A DNA stretch of 64,000 nucleotides from Prinsepia uniflora (Eukaryota; Streptophyta; Magnoliopsida; Rosales; Rosaceae): NCBI GenBank assembly GCA_032719365.1, contig CM064873.1, positions 10,450,501 to 10,514,500 of the forward strand. Reading direction: 5' to 3'. A program made the translations under genes and the position numbers. The notes under the pieces are model-generated. The model was given only the letters and a program-made list of their open reading frames with translations. It was not told where the DNA came from and made no database searches. Shown here piece by piece: positions 11,144 through 23,106 of the stretch (the stretch's first letter is position 1; each line of letters begins with the position of its first letter).

Positions 11144-13194
11144 GGCATGACCGTCCCAATAGAGGATGATGCCTAATGCATATTTTACATCAAGACCTTT
11201 CTAAGGACCTTTCTCATAATCACTTTGACAATTGTGTAAGGTCTTACTTCCGTCTAACAACTCAACTTATGAACCTGAATTACAGTTAGGACTTAAAACA
11301 TAAAACAAGAGAACTATCAGACATGAGATGAACATCGACCATAACATAAAACAAGAGAACTATCAGACATGAGATGAACATCAACCATCTTGGAAACATC
11401 ATCTCGATAAAAGAACCAAACATATTTCGTCATCTTGGGATCGCTACCCAAACCAACCCACTGACCTCGACGAATATTGGAACCTGATATCTCGGCTCAT
11501 TCTAAGCCTTAAACCGATAACCGGACTCTCATCGAGTCTCATCCTAATATCCCAGTTCTTCATGGTATACTATTTAGATATCCTAGTTTTATAAGAATTT
11601 CATATCCAAACTCCCAAGGCCCTGGGAGTTCATCAAATTTTAGATTTAAATATCATTTATTTTTATTGAAAATTAATCTTTTTATTTTTTTAGATGCAAA
11701 ATTATTGATTAATTTTTTATATCTAACTTTTTAGCATATTTTCTTAATAGATATCGTGTGGCTAATCTATTTCTTCTATGTGACATACTAGAAAGTAAAT
11801 AAAATTTCATTAGTTTCAATTTTAAAAAAACTTCTTATAGTTGTAGAAGCTACATCTATTAGAAAATCCAAATAAGATTTTATGATAATAAATAAAGAAA
11901 TACAAGTTTGGAAAAAAAAAAAAATTGGGACTTTTTATTTTGAATCTCAAAGGAGAAAACCAACCAATATGAAACTCCGAAATCCAAATCCATTCAACTA
12001 CTTTTAACATTACAAATTTAGCAAGAGCCAAAAAGGGAGACCAAAGGAGTTTGGAGAGAGGCCTAAAGAATTTATTTTTTCTTCAGAAAAACAAGAGAAT
12101 AGAAGAATTTATATAGTTGAGGGAAATCAAAGGATTTTTATTTTTTATTTTGCTGGCTTTCTCTATTCAGACAGTGCTAAGGATGAAAATATCGTTTTCC
12201 ACGCAAATATTGTTTTTTCACGAAAATATAGACAATTAAATCTATAAAAGTATCGATATCGATCACGCTAAAAAAACATTGAATATTTAGCCTAAAACAT
12301 GAAAATTTCGAATCAAATTTTAGTAAAAAAACTTAAATACCCAATAATATTTATATAAAACTAATACTTATATCATGAAGATTAAGGGGAGATTTTTTTT
12401 TCCTCCATATTTTTATGTAAATTCCCTTAAACATAGATATATTAACAAAAATTACGCAGATACTTCTTCCCCCTATTTTAATGTCGAGACTCCAAAAATA
12501 CAAATATATCGACGAAAATTTTACGGATGTTGCAGATATTTTAATCCATTGATAGAATAATGAATTTGGAGGTAGAAGAAATGTTGAAACCTTCGTTCCA
12601 CTGTTTCTATCAAGATGATGTTCAAATCCACAAAGTGAAACATGTTAATGGGCCTATACGCATGTGCACATTGTGCAATTTTAGTGTGTTTTGTAATTTT
12701 TTTCTTAATCTATCTTAAATCATTTGGTTGTATATTTGAGCTAGCTTTGTTATTTTGTAGATTATATCATAGAAGATATTTAAGTGATTCCTGTTTTCAA
12801 TGTGACGCACAAGGTGTAGGCCTTGTTCGCCTCACTCTTCGGTCAACCCTAGATATAATTAACAAAATTGGTGCAAATTTTTGTATGAAAGGTGAGTTTT
12901 GTGTGAGAAGTGAGAGAAATGAGTGTTTCGAATACAAAGTGAGACTAAAGTTGCAATTTTGGGTACATTTTGACTACAAAAGCTTTTATTATTTGTGCTT
13001 TTTTTACAAAATTTGGGATTGAGTACGTTCATTAAATGTTATATGAATTAATTATATTGAATCATTGTTAGTATCCAAAACAATAATCAACCGTTTAATT
13101 AGGGCTTTTTATAGATAGACTATGATGTTTTAAATATGATAATTTTTCCATCCCACTAGATGCATCATCGTACCTCCTCGATTGACAAGACCCA
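11144..13194. other. Intergenic, no gene seen; 46-bp duplication at 11297-11388
   Basis: A perfect-to-near-perfect 46-bp tandem duplication (AACATAAAACAAGAGAACTA start, period 46) lies at 11297-11388. The rest is AT-rich. An open frame of 126 codons (12642-13022) has no recognisable domain, is Cys/Phe-rich from AT-rich composition, and is not called. Confidence 0.5.
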
Positions 13195-14159
13195 TGTAAC
13201 GACCCATCCCGAAATTACGTGATTATCAAAATTAATTAAGGATTAATTGAGGATTATCAGGTAATTGGGATTAGTCGAGGTGAAATGAAAATTTTACCCC
13301 GAGAAGGGTAAAATGTTAACTTTTGACCCGGAAGGTCAATCGCACGTGGACCGAGGTCCATTACGTAGATCGAGGGATTACAATTACGTAGATAGGCGGC
13401 ACGTCGAATTTGGACGTCGTACGGAAAAGTACCGGATCTAGAAAGGTTTTAGTCATTTTACGGTGGCATGTTTTACGATGAGAGTTGACTTTGGTTGTTT
13501 GAACAGTGGGGCCAAAATATCCATTTTGGACCAATGGATGAGTGACACTTTTCCATCATCCCACATTCATGCATATCCTCCTATTTGTTAACAAACCCGA
13601 AACCCACCCCATTTTCCCTTTCTTCATCTTCCTTCAGCCTCTACTACTGCCTGAGAGAGAGACTGAGAGTGAGAGAGGCCATGAGAGACGGTGAAAGACG
13701 GCAGAGCCACGGTGGCTGGCCGTGAAGCCTAGAAAAGGTAAGTCGTGTGTGTGAGTTGCTTTCAAGTTTGGTTTTTGAGGCGGTGAAACCATGTTTTAAG
13801 GCTAAGGTTTTGTTCTCTAAGGTCGTACTACTGCGTAGGGCGAAAAAGAAGAAGGAATGGACGGTTGGAATGAATGTGGGAGAGGTTCGAAGGTTGTTCG
13901 AAGGAGTTTGAGCTTGGCCAGGGCAAACAAGGTATGTTTTCTCGGTTTCAAGCCCATATTCTAGTTCCTGGGTTAGAGACGAGTAGATAGGTCGAAAAAT
14001 GGTGAGTTTTGATGGAGAAACAAGGATGAACAAGTCGGGTCTGGTATACGGGTTGAATGACCCGTTACAGTATCGAATGACCCGTTACAGGATCAAATGA
14101 CCCGTTACAGGATCGCGAGTCGACCCGTTTGAAGGTAGGAGACGATGATGTGGCACTAT

Positions 14160-14640
14160 CAAGCCACGTGGTAGATCAGGTAGGGCCACGTGGCAACGTA
14201 TCAGGTCCAGTTAGCATCGACGTGGCAGTTCCATGTCAGCGATGTCTGACCGCGTGGACCAGTGAGGTGGTGCCATGTGGCAACATGTTAGAAAGTTGTC
14301 AGATTTTCAAGATGACGTTTTAGGTGATGTGGCAAGTCCACGTTAGCATTGTCAAATCACGTGGACCAGGCAGGTGGTGCCACGTGGTAATGTGTCAGAG
14401 TTGTCAGAGTGATGTGGCAGTACACATGGCAGTGAAGACATCATCAGTGACGTGATCAAGACGTCATCATGTGACACGTGGCATGTGTTAGAGGGTGACA
14501 CGTGGCACCACTCAGGGAGTACCATGTGGCAGGCTGTCAAGAGCTGTCAGTTGTCTTATGTCAGGCTGACATCAGCAGTGTTGTCAGCAGTGCCATCAGA
14601 AGATGACGTAAGCGTTGACCGGACTTTGACTGGCTAGTGT
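14160..14640 (+). promoter_or_regulatory. Cluster of ACGT-core (G-box) motifs in LTR-B
   Basis: CACGTG occurs at 14165, 14187, 14358, 14381, 14475 and 14499. GACGTCATC, GACGTGATC and TGACGTAAG are also present within the same ~480 bp. They sit in a degenerate repeat based on GTGGCANNNN...GTCAG. Plant bZIP and bHLH factors bind such cores. Any activity here is inference. Confidence 0.55.
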
Positions 14641-14742
14641 GAGCGTGTGGGCATGAATTTCGAGGTCAAACTGATTTTGTTCAAAAGGCTTCAATGATTT
14701 GAATCCAATGGTGGTGGTTTCAGGTCTATCAGAGATCATTTG

Positions 14743-17700
14743 TGTCAGGATCCACCCCGGTTTCACCCCGAAAACCGAGGTAAATCCTGCTCCCGTCTGA
14801 CACCCTGACACAAAACAGTCAGACGCAGGAGAACTTATACTACATATCCCGGAGTCAAGTAATAATTTACAGAGCATAGTACAAAATACAAAGAAATAAA
14901 AACACGCACGCGGAAGAAAACTTAAACACTTTGGGATCCCGCTCGTCACTTCTATGCCTCAGACACTGCCTCGACGTCAAGACCCCGCACTAGCTCCACA
15001 ACCTGGAGGGCAGTAAAATAAAAGGTGTGAGTGGACCGTAAATAAAATAAAAGTTCTAAAACCATTTTAAGAAAACCCAAGTTTCACCCTCCGTTTTGAA
15101 ACCACATGCATAACCCAGTTCATAAAACAGTTATAAACCAATAAGAAACAGAAACACTATAAAACAGGTATAGAAATCATAGCATATGAATCGTAAAACC
15201 GTATCAGAAACCATGAACATCAAATCATCATTTTCCGATCAAACCTGCTGGACCCATCCGAGTCTTTAAACTCCCGAGTCTTTAAACTCAATCTAGGCCT
15301 CAATAAAATCCGAGTCTTTAAACTCCCGAGTCTTTAAACTCAACAGGCCTACGGGGGAAATATCAATATATCCGAGTCTTTAAACTCCCGAGTCTTTAAA
15401 CTCAATCCGGGCCCGTCCCCCGTCAAATCAATATCCGGGTCTTTAAACCCAATAACCAGATCCAGCAAATCCAATCCAAAACCATTTGTAAAACCATTTC
15501 TAAATCCATATCCAAACCCGAATCTGAAATCACCGGTCGGATGCCCTTCCGGCATCCAGAACCGTCATTCCAAACCCAAATCCGGAATCCACTTTTCAAC
15601 TTGAAAACCAAATTCCGCTTACAAAATCCGATTCTAAAACCGAAAACCTCAATTATCAAATCACGTCTCAAAATCCATTTAATATTATGAAAAACCACTC
15701 ATCGTTGAAAACCCCAATTCATGGCATCAAAATCAGAATCCAAACTTTCCTTGTAAAACGTGCTGAAAACCGTATTTTCTCGAAAAACATGTAATTATGT
15801 AAAACCAACATAACATATTCATCACTCATGAAATCACATGTAAAATCATAGCACAATTATAGAAAAATAGTTATGCATGCTTGAGTTTAGAGAAGGGGTC
15901 CACTCACAGTACCGAGCCCTCACTCGCGTTCCGAACGTCCTGCTCGTTCCTCGGCTTCCTCGGGAAACTCCGGTCCTGTCAACAACCGTCGAAGTACGTT
16001 ACTAACACACTAACAAAGGTCTACCTCAATTCCCTCAAAAATCCCCGGGTCCTGAACGTAACAAACCGGAACCCTAAACTTTCACCCTCGCGGAACTACA
16101 TTAAATCGATGTCCGATTAACCCGAAACCAATTCCTATAGACTCATCACAACTCCTAGATCAAAAACCATGTTGACCGTTTTCCCCAGAACCGCCGCACA
16201 TGCCCCCACGCGCCGCCCAAAGTGGCTGCGCGTGGCCCTCACGCGCCTGCTACAGTGTACCTCCTTCCTCGAGCAAACCCGGTTCGCACCAGTAGCCTGC
16301 AACATGAACCGGCGAGAGCGGTTCTCTGCCGTCCCGTCTCCAATTCCTTCCCTTTCTTCACCATCTTCACTGTCCAGACCTACTCTGTCCATCCCCGTCC
16401 TCCTTAGACCTCGACACGGCCCCTAAACCGTCGACTGAAACTCGAAACAAAACCCGATCTCTGCTCTGTTTTCCTTCCCGGCCACCCAGGTCACCTCCCG
16501 TCATGGTGGCAACACCAGACGGTTCCTAGGACCCCTCTAAACCTAACCCAACTCACCCTAACCGTCGATTCACTCCCGAACTTCACGACTTTAGGTTTGA
16601 ACATTGACGGCAAAAAAGAGCACCAAAGTACTCGCCGTCGTGTCAACCCCCACCGTGCACCACCCGTCACGGCAGCACAACCAATAGAAGCCTAGACCTC
16701 CACTGAGTCCCCTAGACCTCTCTACGAAATTCGATTCGACCGCTAGACTCACGACTCTCAAGTCAAAACTCAACGAAAAAACAGGGCATAGACACGGAGA
16801 TCAGAATTTACCTGCAACCGTCCACCACCGTGCTCGCCGCCGTGTTCCCTGGAGTCCACAGCGTCGTCTCAGCCTCCTTTCGAGGTCAATCACACCCGCA
16901 CATGGTCACGGCACCACCACAAGCCCTCAGTCTTCTCTGTTTCCTCTGATTGTCCCCGTGACTCTCACTCACTCACACACAAGCACAACACTTCCAAACC
17001 TCCTCCCTGTAACCTTCTCACCTCTCTGATCACTCTCACACCCTCACAAACTCACCAGCACTCACGGTCACCCTTCAATTTCTCTCACCGCCTCACTCTG
17101 TTTCACTCAGGATCGAAGAACACACACGGGCACTGCACGGTTGCACCCCAATTATTAGAACCGTGCACACACGAGAACCCCCCAGAAGCCACTAGCCCTG
17201 TGCCACATGTCGCCATCCACTCCATTCTCTTACCACATGGCTCAATCCCAGCCGTCCATCTGCCCTCTCTCTGCACAAATCCTCAGAGCACAAAAGACCA
17301 AACTGCCCCTCCTTTTAACCCAATTTTACGGATTTGCCACTACCTTTTTAGACCCGTAACTCCCACATCGTAAGTCCGATAAATACGTGCCGCCTGTCAT
17401 CGAACTCAGGACAACGAGATCTATCTAACCATCCTCGGTCAACGTACCAAAACCCGATTATCCAAAAAGTCAACGTTTCCCCTTCTTTTAACCAAATTAC
17501 GGTTATGCCCTCAACCTTCTGAACATCATAACTTCCTCCTCGGACGTCGGAATCGGGCGTGCCACCTGCCTACGGATTCGTGACGTCCTAAACTTCGTCC
17601 TGGTCACCGGTCAATACCCACTTGACCACCCAAACTAAAGTTAACATTTTGCCCAAACTAGGAGCAAAATCGTCATTCTACACTTACGAACCTATCGGGA

Positions 17701-17778
17701 CCACCTAACCACCGATTAGCCTTCCTAATCCCACCTTAAACACTCTACTAATCCCGGCTCTAGGGACGGGTTGTTACA
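14743..17778 (-). mobile_element. LTR-C: solo LTR nested in LTR-B, TSD ATTTG
   Basis: 3,036 bp, plus strand TGTCAGGATCCACCCC...GGGACGGGTTGTTACA, perfect TSD ATTTG (14738-14742 and 17779-17783). The intron-like segment on the minus strand runs from 15907 (GTGAGTGGAC at 15907-15898) to acceptor CCCTCCAG ending at 15003, with the complementary motif at 15027-15036. The intron holds an array of GAGTCTTTAAACTC (about 15259-15450). A GC-rich hairpin block with GCGCGTGG/CCACGCGC words lies at about 16205-16250. The upstream 170-bp unit is present twice (around 17386 and 17560). Confidence 0.9.
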
Positions 17779-19082
17779 ATTTGATGGGTGTTTTGGAGGT
17801 TTTTCTCCTCGGGAAGCGTGTTCGAGACACATATACTGTTTCAGGGTTTAGCTGGTGTTTACTTATGAACTTGTATAGATTGTTAGTGACCCTTGGGTGT
17901 GATTTGGACAGGTCCGGACGTCTCGCAGACTTCAGATTGGCTTACGGTGCGGGTTTTGAGCCCGCAACGTGGACCGTGAATGAGTGGACTTTTGTGTTAT
18001 AACTGTGATGCATGCATAAATGTTTTAAAAGCTTTATCGTATCATTTGAATTGAAATAATTTGACATCATTGCTTGATGATTTGTGGATTCGATTATCAT
18101 TTTATGAAAGATTTTACGAATTTGCGATCAAATGGCATTTTGGGCTTGAGACCCCAGTTGGATAATGATTTTGAGTATTGTGAAATGAGTATTGGATACC
18201 GTTTTTATGATGTTTGTGAAAACTGTATTTTGGGCTGAGACCCTATGAAAAACAGTGATTTGATTTGAGATACAAAGTTTTATGAAAATGTGTTTCCACG
18301 GTTTTTACTATGACCATTCTCTGATATGATTGAGATGACTCCGGTAGGAATGTGTTTCCCGGGAGAGGACCTCCAGTTGTGAATATGTTTTCTCATAGAG
18401 GACCTTATGGTATTATAATGCTCGCCTCCGAGATGCACTGTGTCCCTCCTCCGGAGAGGTCACGATGCACTGCTTGTTGTTGAGCAGCCGTGAAAGGCTC
18501 AACTCAAGAGCGCTTATGATGTATGAGATAGGTCATTGATATGGTCACGATGATATGAACGTCGGCCGTTGATTTGTTCACGACGACGTGCTCAGACGTG
18601 AGCTGTCCTGGAGCTTGATTGCACTCGTTGCTTGGATATCATGACTGATGATGATGATATGATAGTTTGAGACAGATGTGGGATATGAGAATGGGTCATG
18701 AGTTTGATTTATTGCTTTTTGTCCAGATATTTTCACATGTGTTGGTTTTACGATGAAATCATTTGTTTTCATATGTACTGTTTTATTGGAAAATAATGAT
18801 TTAATTGTTTATGCATGCATGCTTTATAAAACGGAGGGTTAAATGATGATTTTGAAAATTGGTTTTCCAAATTGTTTATTTTTGTCCACTCACACCTTTT
18901 TATTAGTTTTGGCACCCTCTAGGTTGATCGCGGATGTGGGCTATAGTAGAGACCGAGGCATCACATCAAGCTGCGTACTCTGGAATCCTCGAGTGGGTCA
19001 TGGTAATATCCCTGGTCTAACACGTAGTGTCAGATGGGAGCAGATCATCCCACGTTAATCCAGTGGGATTAGGAATGGGTCA

Positions 19083-21328
19083 TGTCATCCAACCGAGAAA
19101 ATTCATAAAAACTCATTCAAGGACTTGCTCCCATCTGACATGAGGCCAATAAAACCCCAAAGTGCCCCTCACATGTGTTAGACAAGGAATTTTTATATAA
19201 AATACAACCGAACAACATAGTAGCAGAGCACTAAGTCAAAAAAATAGCAATAAATTATATAAGATCCTACACTGAGGATCGAACACGGGCATTGAAACCG
19301 AAATTGAGCCTCCGTCCTAAGTATGCTCCCACACCTACGCCATAGTATGAGGGGAAATGAAAATAGAAAACCGTGAGTGGATCAGAAATCAATAAAACTT
19401 TTTAAACACATTTATCAACTAAAGATATTTGCCATTTCGTTTTCCAAAACATGCATGCATAAGAATTACGATCAAATCAATGTAAATCCAAAACTAATAT
19501 ATAGAAAACACCCTGGGCCCACAATTCCCTAAAACGACCCCCCTGAGCATAACCATTGGCAAATCAATCTTGACACTACCAATAGTAGCCATGATATCCC
19601 ATCTTTCGTACCTAACCATGTCAGCCAACTCATGTACTATGCGTAGATAGCCCCCCTAGGAACTAACAGAGACACACTCCAAACGCCAGTCCCAGAAAGT
19701 ATAACAGCCCCCAGGATCTGGTAGAGACACACTCTAAACGCCAGTCTGGGAAAAAGGTAATCATTATAGATAGTCGTCTCAAGATCTGCGGAGCCCTGCT
19801 CAGGATGTCTGAAAGTTGGTCAAACCCCCAGGATGGTCAACTGTGGAAAAGTTATAGTCAAATAATTCAAATCATCATTTAAAACACACATCAAAGTCGA
19901 ATCAAACCATAAACCCATGCCCAAACCCAAAACATAGTTCACACACGCAAATCAGTAAAATCGGTGTCCAAAACCATATCAAGAGTAATTGAAAATCATA
20001 TATCCGTATATCAAAACAACCACAACCAGAATATGCATTCAAATCATGTAACACAGTTCCATATGCATGCAAGAAAGTTTGAAAATAAAGGTCCACTCAC
20101 AGTACGTCTGAATATGTTCAATCTTGAATCACTCGCTCCTCCAAAGTCCTCAGAGCATCCTCGCCTATCAAAGTCACACCCCGAAGGTCACCAATAAGCC
20201 ATATAAGATAATACATCCTGAATGCGCTTCTTGAGGATAAAATGTCCAAAACTACCCTCAAGCGACCTCCTATCGGCCTAAACAACCATAATTGGATTCA
20301 GAACATCTAAACCTTTAGAACAAGACTAGTTTCACCTCGAAATTCGAGCCACACCCGCACGCACTAGTCAAAGTTTGACAGTCAACCCGCGCATCGGTCA
20401 ATACATGTGACGTCAGTTGTTGACCTAACCTGCCGACGTTAGCCGTTGAAGTCAGCCCTAGCTAACGTGTCACTAACAAGCGGCCCTAACACCTTCTACC
20501 ACTTGGCACCACCTAACAAGAGCCACATGGCACCACTTGCCACGTGGCACCCCTGCCACTTGGTATTTGACAACCTGACAACCAATGTGGCACCACCGAC
20601 CCCCTATGGCACCTATGCCACATGTCACATGTTGATGTCATCATGACGCCATCATGATGTCACCTAGTGATGTCATCATAACATCATGCTAACATCACCC
20701 TCGCTAGAGTAGGACTCTGCGCCGTAGCGACTGCAGCCGTGGGTGCCCGAAAAACCCAATTAAAGCCCAAAAACTTCGATATCTCCCTCATTTATCAACC
20801 AAATTGGATTTTTTTTGTATCAAAATCTATCTACTCAATCTAAAGAATCCAAATCTAAGCTCATATTGAGAAAATTTACCTGGATCCTAAGTTATAAGCC
20901 TCAAAATTTTCAGGTAGTCAACTTCTTCTCACACCGAGCACCACTACGTCGAACAACCTTCAAAACTTAGCTTCCCATGCTCGTGGAAGTCCAAGGAAGC
21001 TAAATCTACCTTCAATTCATTCCAAAAACACCTCAAAACTAAGTGGGACTTTTGGGTTAAATGTGTGTGTGTTTTTGTGGGTGCATGGGAAAAAGAGAGA
21101 GTGAGCGTGAGAAATAAGAGGATAAGGGTCCAACCACCTTATCCAAATCCCAAAATATCCATAATTTCAAGTTTCCAAAATTTCCTCTAACCAAAATGGA
21201 AAGCTAGGCATAGGTTCAAGGGAAAAATAGCCCAAGTGTCCAATTTAAAATCGTAAAATCCCAGTAATTTTTTTGGAAAATTCCCGGAAAACTCCCGACT
21301 TACATAATTAAATTTTTGGGTCGTCACA
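19083..21328 (-). mobile_element. LTR-D: diverged LTR unit, tail to tail with LTR-B
   Basis: ~2.25 kb. The plus strand begins near TGTCATCCAACCGAG and ends TTGGGTCGTCACA. GTCCACTCAC lies at 20091-20100 after ATGCATGCAAG, as in the other minus-strand copies, and GTGAGTGG at 19373-19380. The expected acceptor near 19340 is degraded (CCTCATACTATGG). 20340-20700 carries CACGTGG and TGACGTCA-type boxes like LTR-B. No 5-bp TSD is found (GGTCA versus TCGAT), and the start overlaps the end of LTR-B by five bases. Confidence 0.65.
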
Positions 21329-21736
21329 TCGATCATCTCCTGGATAATTATTTCAAGATCAAATTGGCAAAAAATTAAAAATTTTGAAGGACATTTAGTC
21401 ATTCATACGTATCAAGCAATTTAACAGTTTTGGAAACAAGGAAGATCCTTTCAGTGAACCGTGCATTTATTTTACACATATGAAAGGCTAAATCTCTAAT
21501 TTAGTTGATTTTTCATATAAAAATATTAAAATGATGATTTGGGAGTTGGATAATTCCAATTATGATCTATGTAATACGTATGATTATAATTCGATAAATA
21601 AAAAAGGTGGTACGCGAAGGTACCATCAAGGGTGGGATGTAAGCATGCATGTGTATTATTAAATATATATATATATATATCTCTTCAATGAGTACTGATA
21701 TTTAAATACACTTAGTTGACCACATTATTTGACATA
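21329..21736. other. Spacer with (TA)n microsatellite
   Basis: AT-rich, no gene seen. A (TA)n run lies at about 21662-21681. The last bases form the left TSD of the following hAT-like element. Confidence 0.5.
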
Positions 21737-21744
21737 ATTGATGT

Positions 21745-22840
21745 TAGCCTTGGGCATATCGTCCCGAAATACCGAAACCGTCTCGTTCCGTATCATACCA
21801 AACCAGAAAAAAACTGAATAGTAAAATCGAATGGATGATCGGTACGGTACCGATACCAAACTGGTTCAAATCGGTACGTGATCAGTTTCGGTGTTGGGGA
21901 ATACCGTCCCGTACCGAAATCGAACCGATTTTGAATTTTTAAATTAATTAAAAAATAAAATTAAACAACAAAAAAAAACACTCTAATACTTCCTAATCCA
22001 TCGATTTCCTTACTCTTTAATCACATTCGCTGGTCAGGTCTAGGGAGTTTGACCATTCATCCTTATAGGGTGACTTTTCATCTGGGCTAGAACATGAACT
22101 AGAAGGTCCTACATAATCTATCACTTCCTGGCCACTCTCATGGCCTACAAATTACAAACGTAATATACACAATCACCTGAAGCAAAGCATCCAACTTGCC
22201 AAAGCCAAAGAAACCAAAACGAAAAAAATAATACCAAAGTCTTCGTTTAACATTTACTAGAGCCATAGTTTCCACTTTCCAGTGGATTGTTGGGGCCAAT
22301 CTTGAGGTAAAACAGAAGTTTACAAATCTTCTACTTCGCCAGGTGAAGATCCAAGATCTTCCTCTATTGTAAGTAGTGATAGTTCATGTTGAAGAGCATA
22401 AGAAATTAGTTCATCATATTCTACATTACTAGAATCAGTATTATACACATCTTCCTTAAAACACTGCTCCCGATAATAATTAGAATCCCCTTGATTGACA
22501 ATCCTAGAAACATGAATTTTAGGATTATTTGAAATTGAATTTATGATGACAATTGACTTAGATAATTGGAAATATGTTTGATATTGTGATGCTTGCTGTT
22601 TATGGAAATAGATAGATTATTTAGATTTTTTTGTATAGATTTTTTAGAATTTTTTGTATAAATTTTGGCTCAAAATCGAAATCGTACTGAACAAAATTGA
22701 TACGATACGATCCGGTAACAATTTTACATTTTGGAATATCGTACCGTACCGTATCGTATCGTACCGAACTGGTTAAAATTAATTGGTATGATTTTGGTAT
22801 CACCTCCATATCGAACCGTATCGAGCCACGCCTAGGGCTA
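21745..22840. mobile_element. hAT-like non-autonomous element, second family
   Basis: 1,096 bp. Ends TAGCCTTGGGCATA and GAGCCACGCCTAGGGCTA form imperfect TIRs. 8-bp flanks ATTGATGT (21737-21744) and ATTGACGT (22841-22848) match at 7 of 8. Both ends carry dense GGTACGGTACCG / ACCGTATCGTACCG-like palindromic words as subterminal repeats. The middle (about 22020-22600) is AT-rich with fragments of open frame but no recognisable transposase. It differs from the 7151/8633 family in its subterminal word. Confidence 0.8.
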
Positions 22841-22848
22841 ATTGACGT

Positions 22849-23101
22849 GGCAGTGGATGTGGCGTTCCATTTGAAAGTTGGATACTAACTTTGGGTCAAG
22901 ATTTAGATGAATAATCACTGAATCATGTCTACTTTACAGACAGATGTCATGAATCAATGCATTCTATATTCACATATGCACACAAATTGATCACACACAC
23001 CATGTACAAAACTCAATCACATAGTGACAACCTTAGCACTCAAAGACCCTGTCAATACAGGAAGCCATATGCTAATTCTAAGTGATAACATATGTGTGAG
23101 T
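22849..23101. other. Spacer, possibly outer part of copia LTR
   Basis: No gene seen. Because LTR-E inserted directly after it, this sequence is contiguous with 26101 onward in the ancestral state and may be the outer part of the decayed copia LTR. Confidence 0.35.
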
Positions 23102-23106
23102 GCGTG

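Larger units (their letters stand above)
13195..19087 (+). mobile_element. LTR-B: solo LTR interrupted by LTR-C
   Basis: Starts TGTAACGACCCATCCC, ends GGGTCATGTCA. Without the nested LTR-C (14743-17778) and one TSD copy it is ~2.85 kb. An intron-like segment runs from ATGAGTGGAC (17990; a variant of GTGAGTGGAC) to an acceptor CCCTCTAG at 18921-18922, with GTCCACTCAC upstream of the acceptor. A hairpin-rich middle includes GTTGAG...CTCAAC near 18480. 14160-14640 holds six CACGTG boxes. Flanks ACCCA and TCCAA are not a TSD, and the end abuts LTR-D tail to tail. Single-copy upstream subfamily. Confidence 0.78.

Noticed and set aside
12642..13022. 126-codon plus-strand open frame
   Set aside because: Composition reflects AT-rich DNA (Phe, Cys, Tyr, Leu); no motif, signal or neighbouring support.
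13644..14033. 129-codon minus-strand open frame inside LTR-B
   Set aside because: Low-complexity Ser/Thr/Leu-rich frame antisense to the LTR, not conserved in other LTR copies, no domain.
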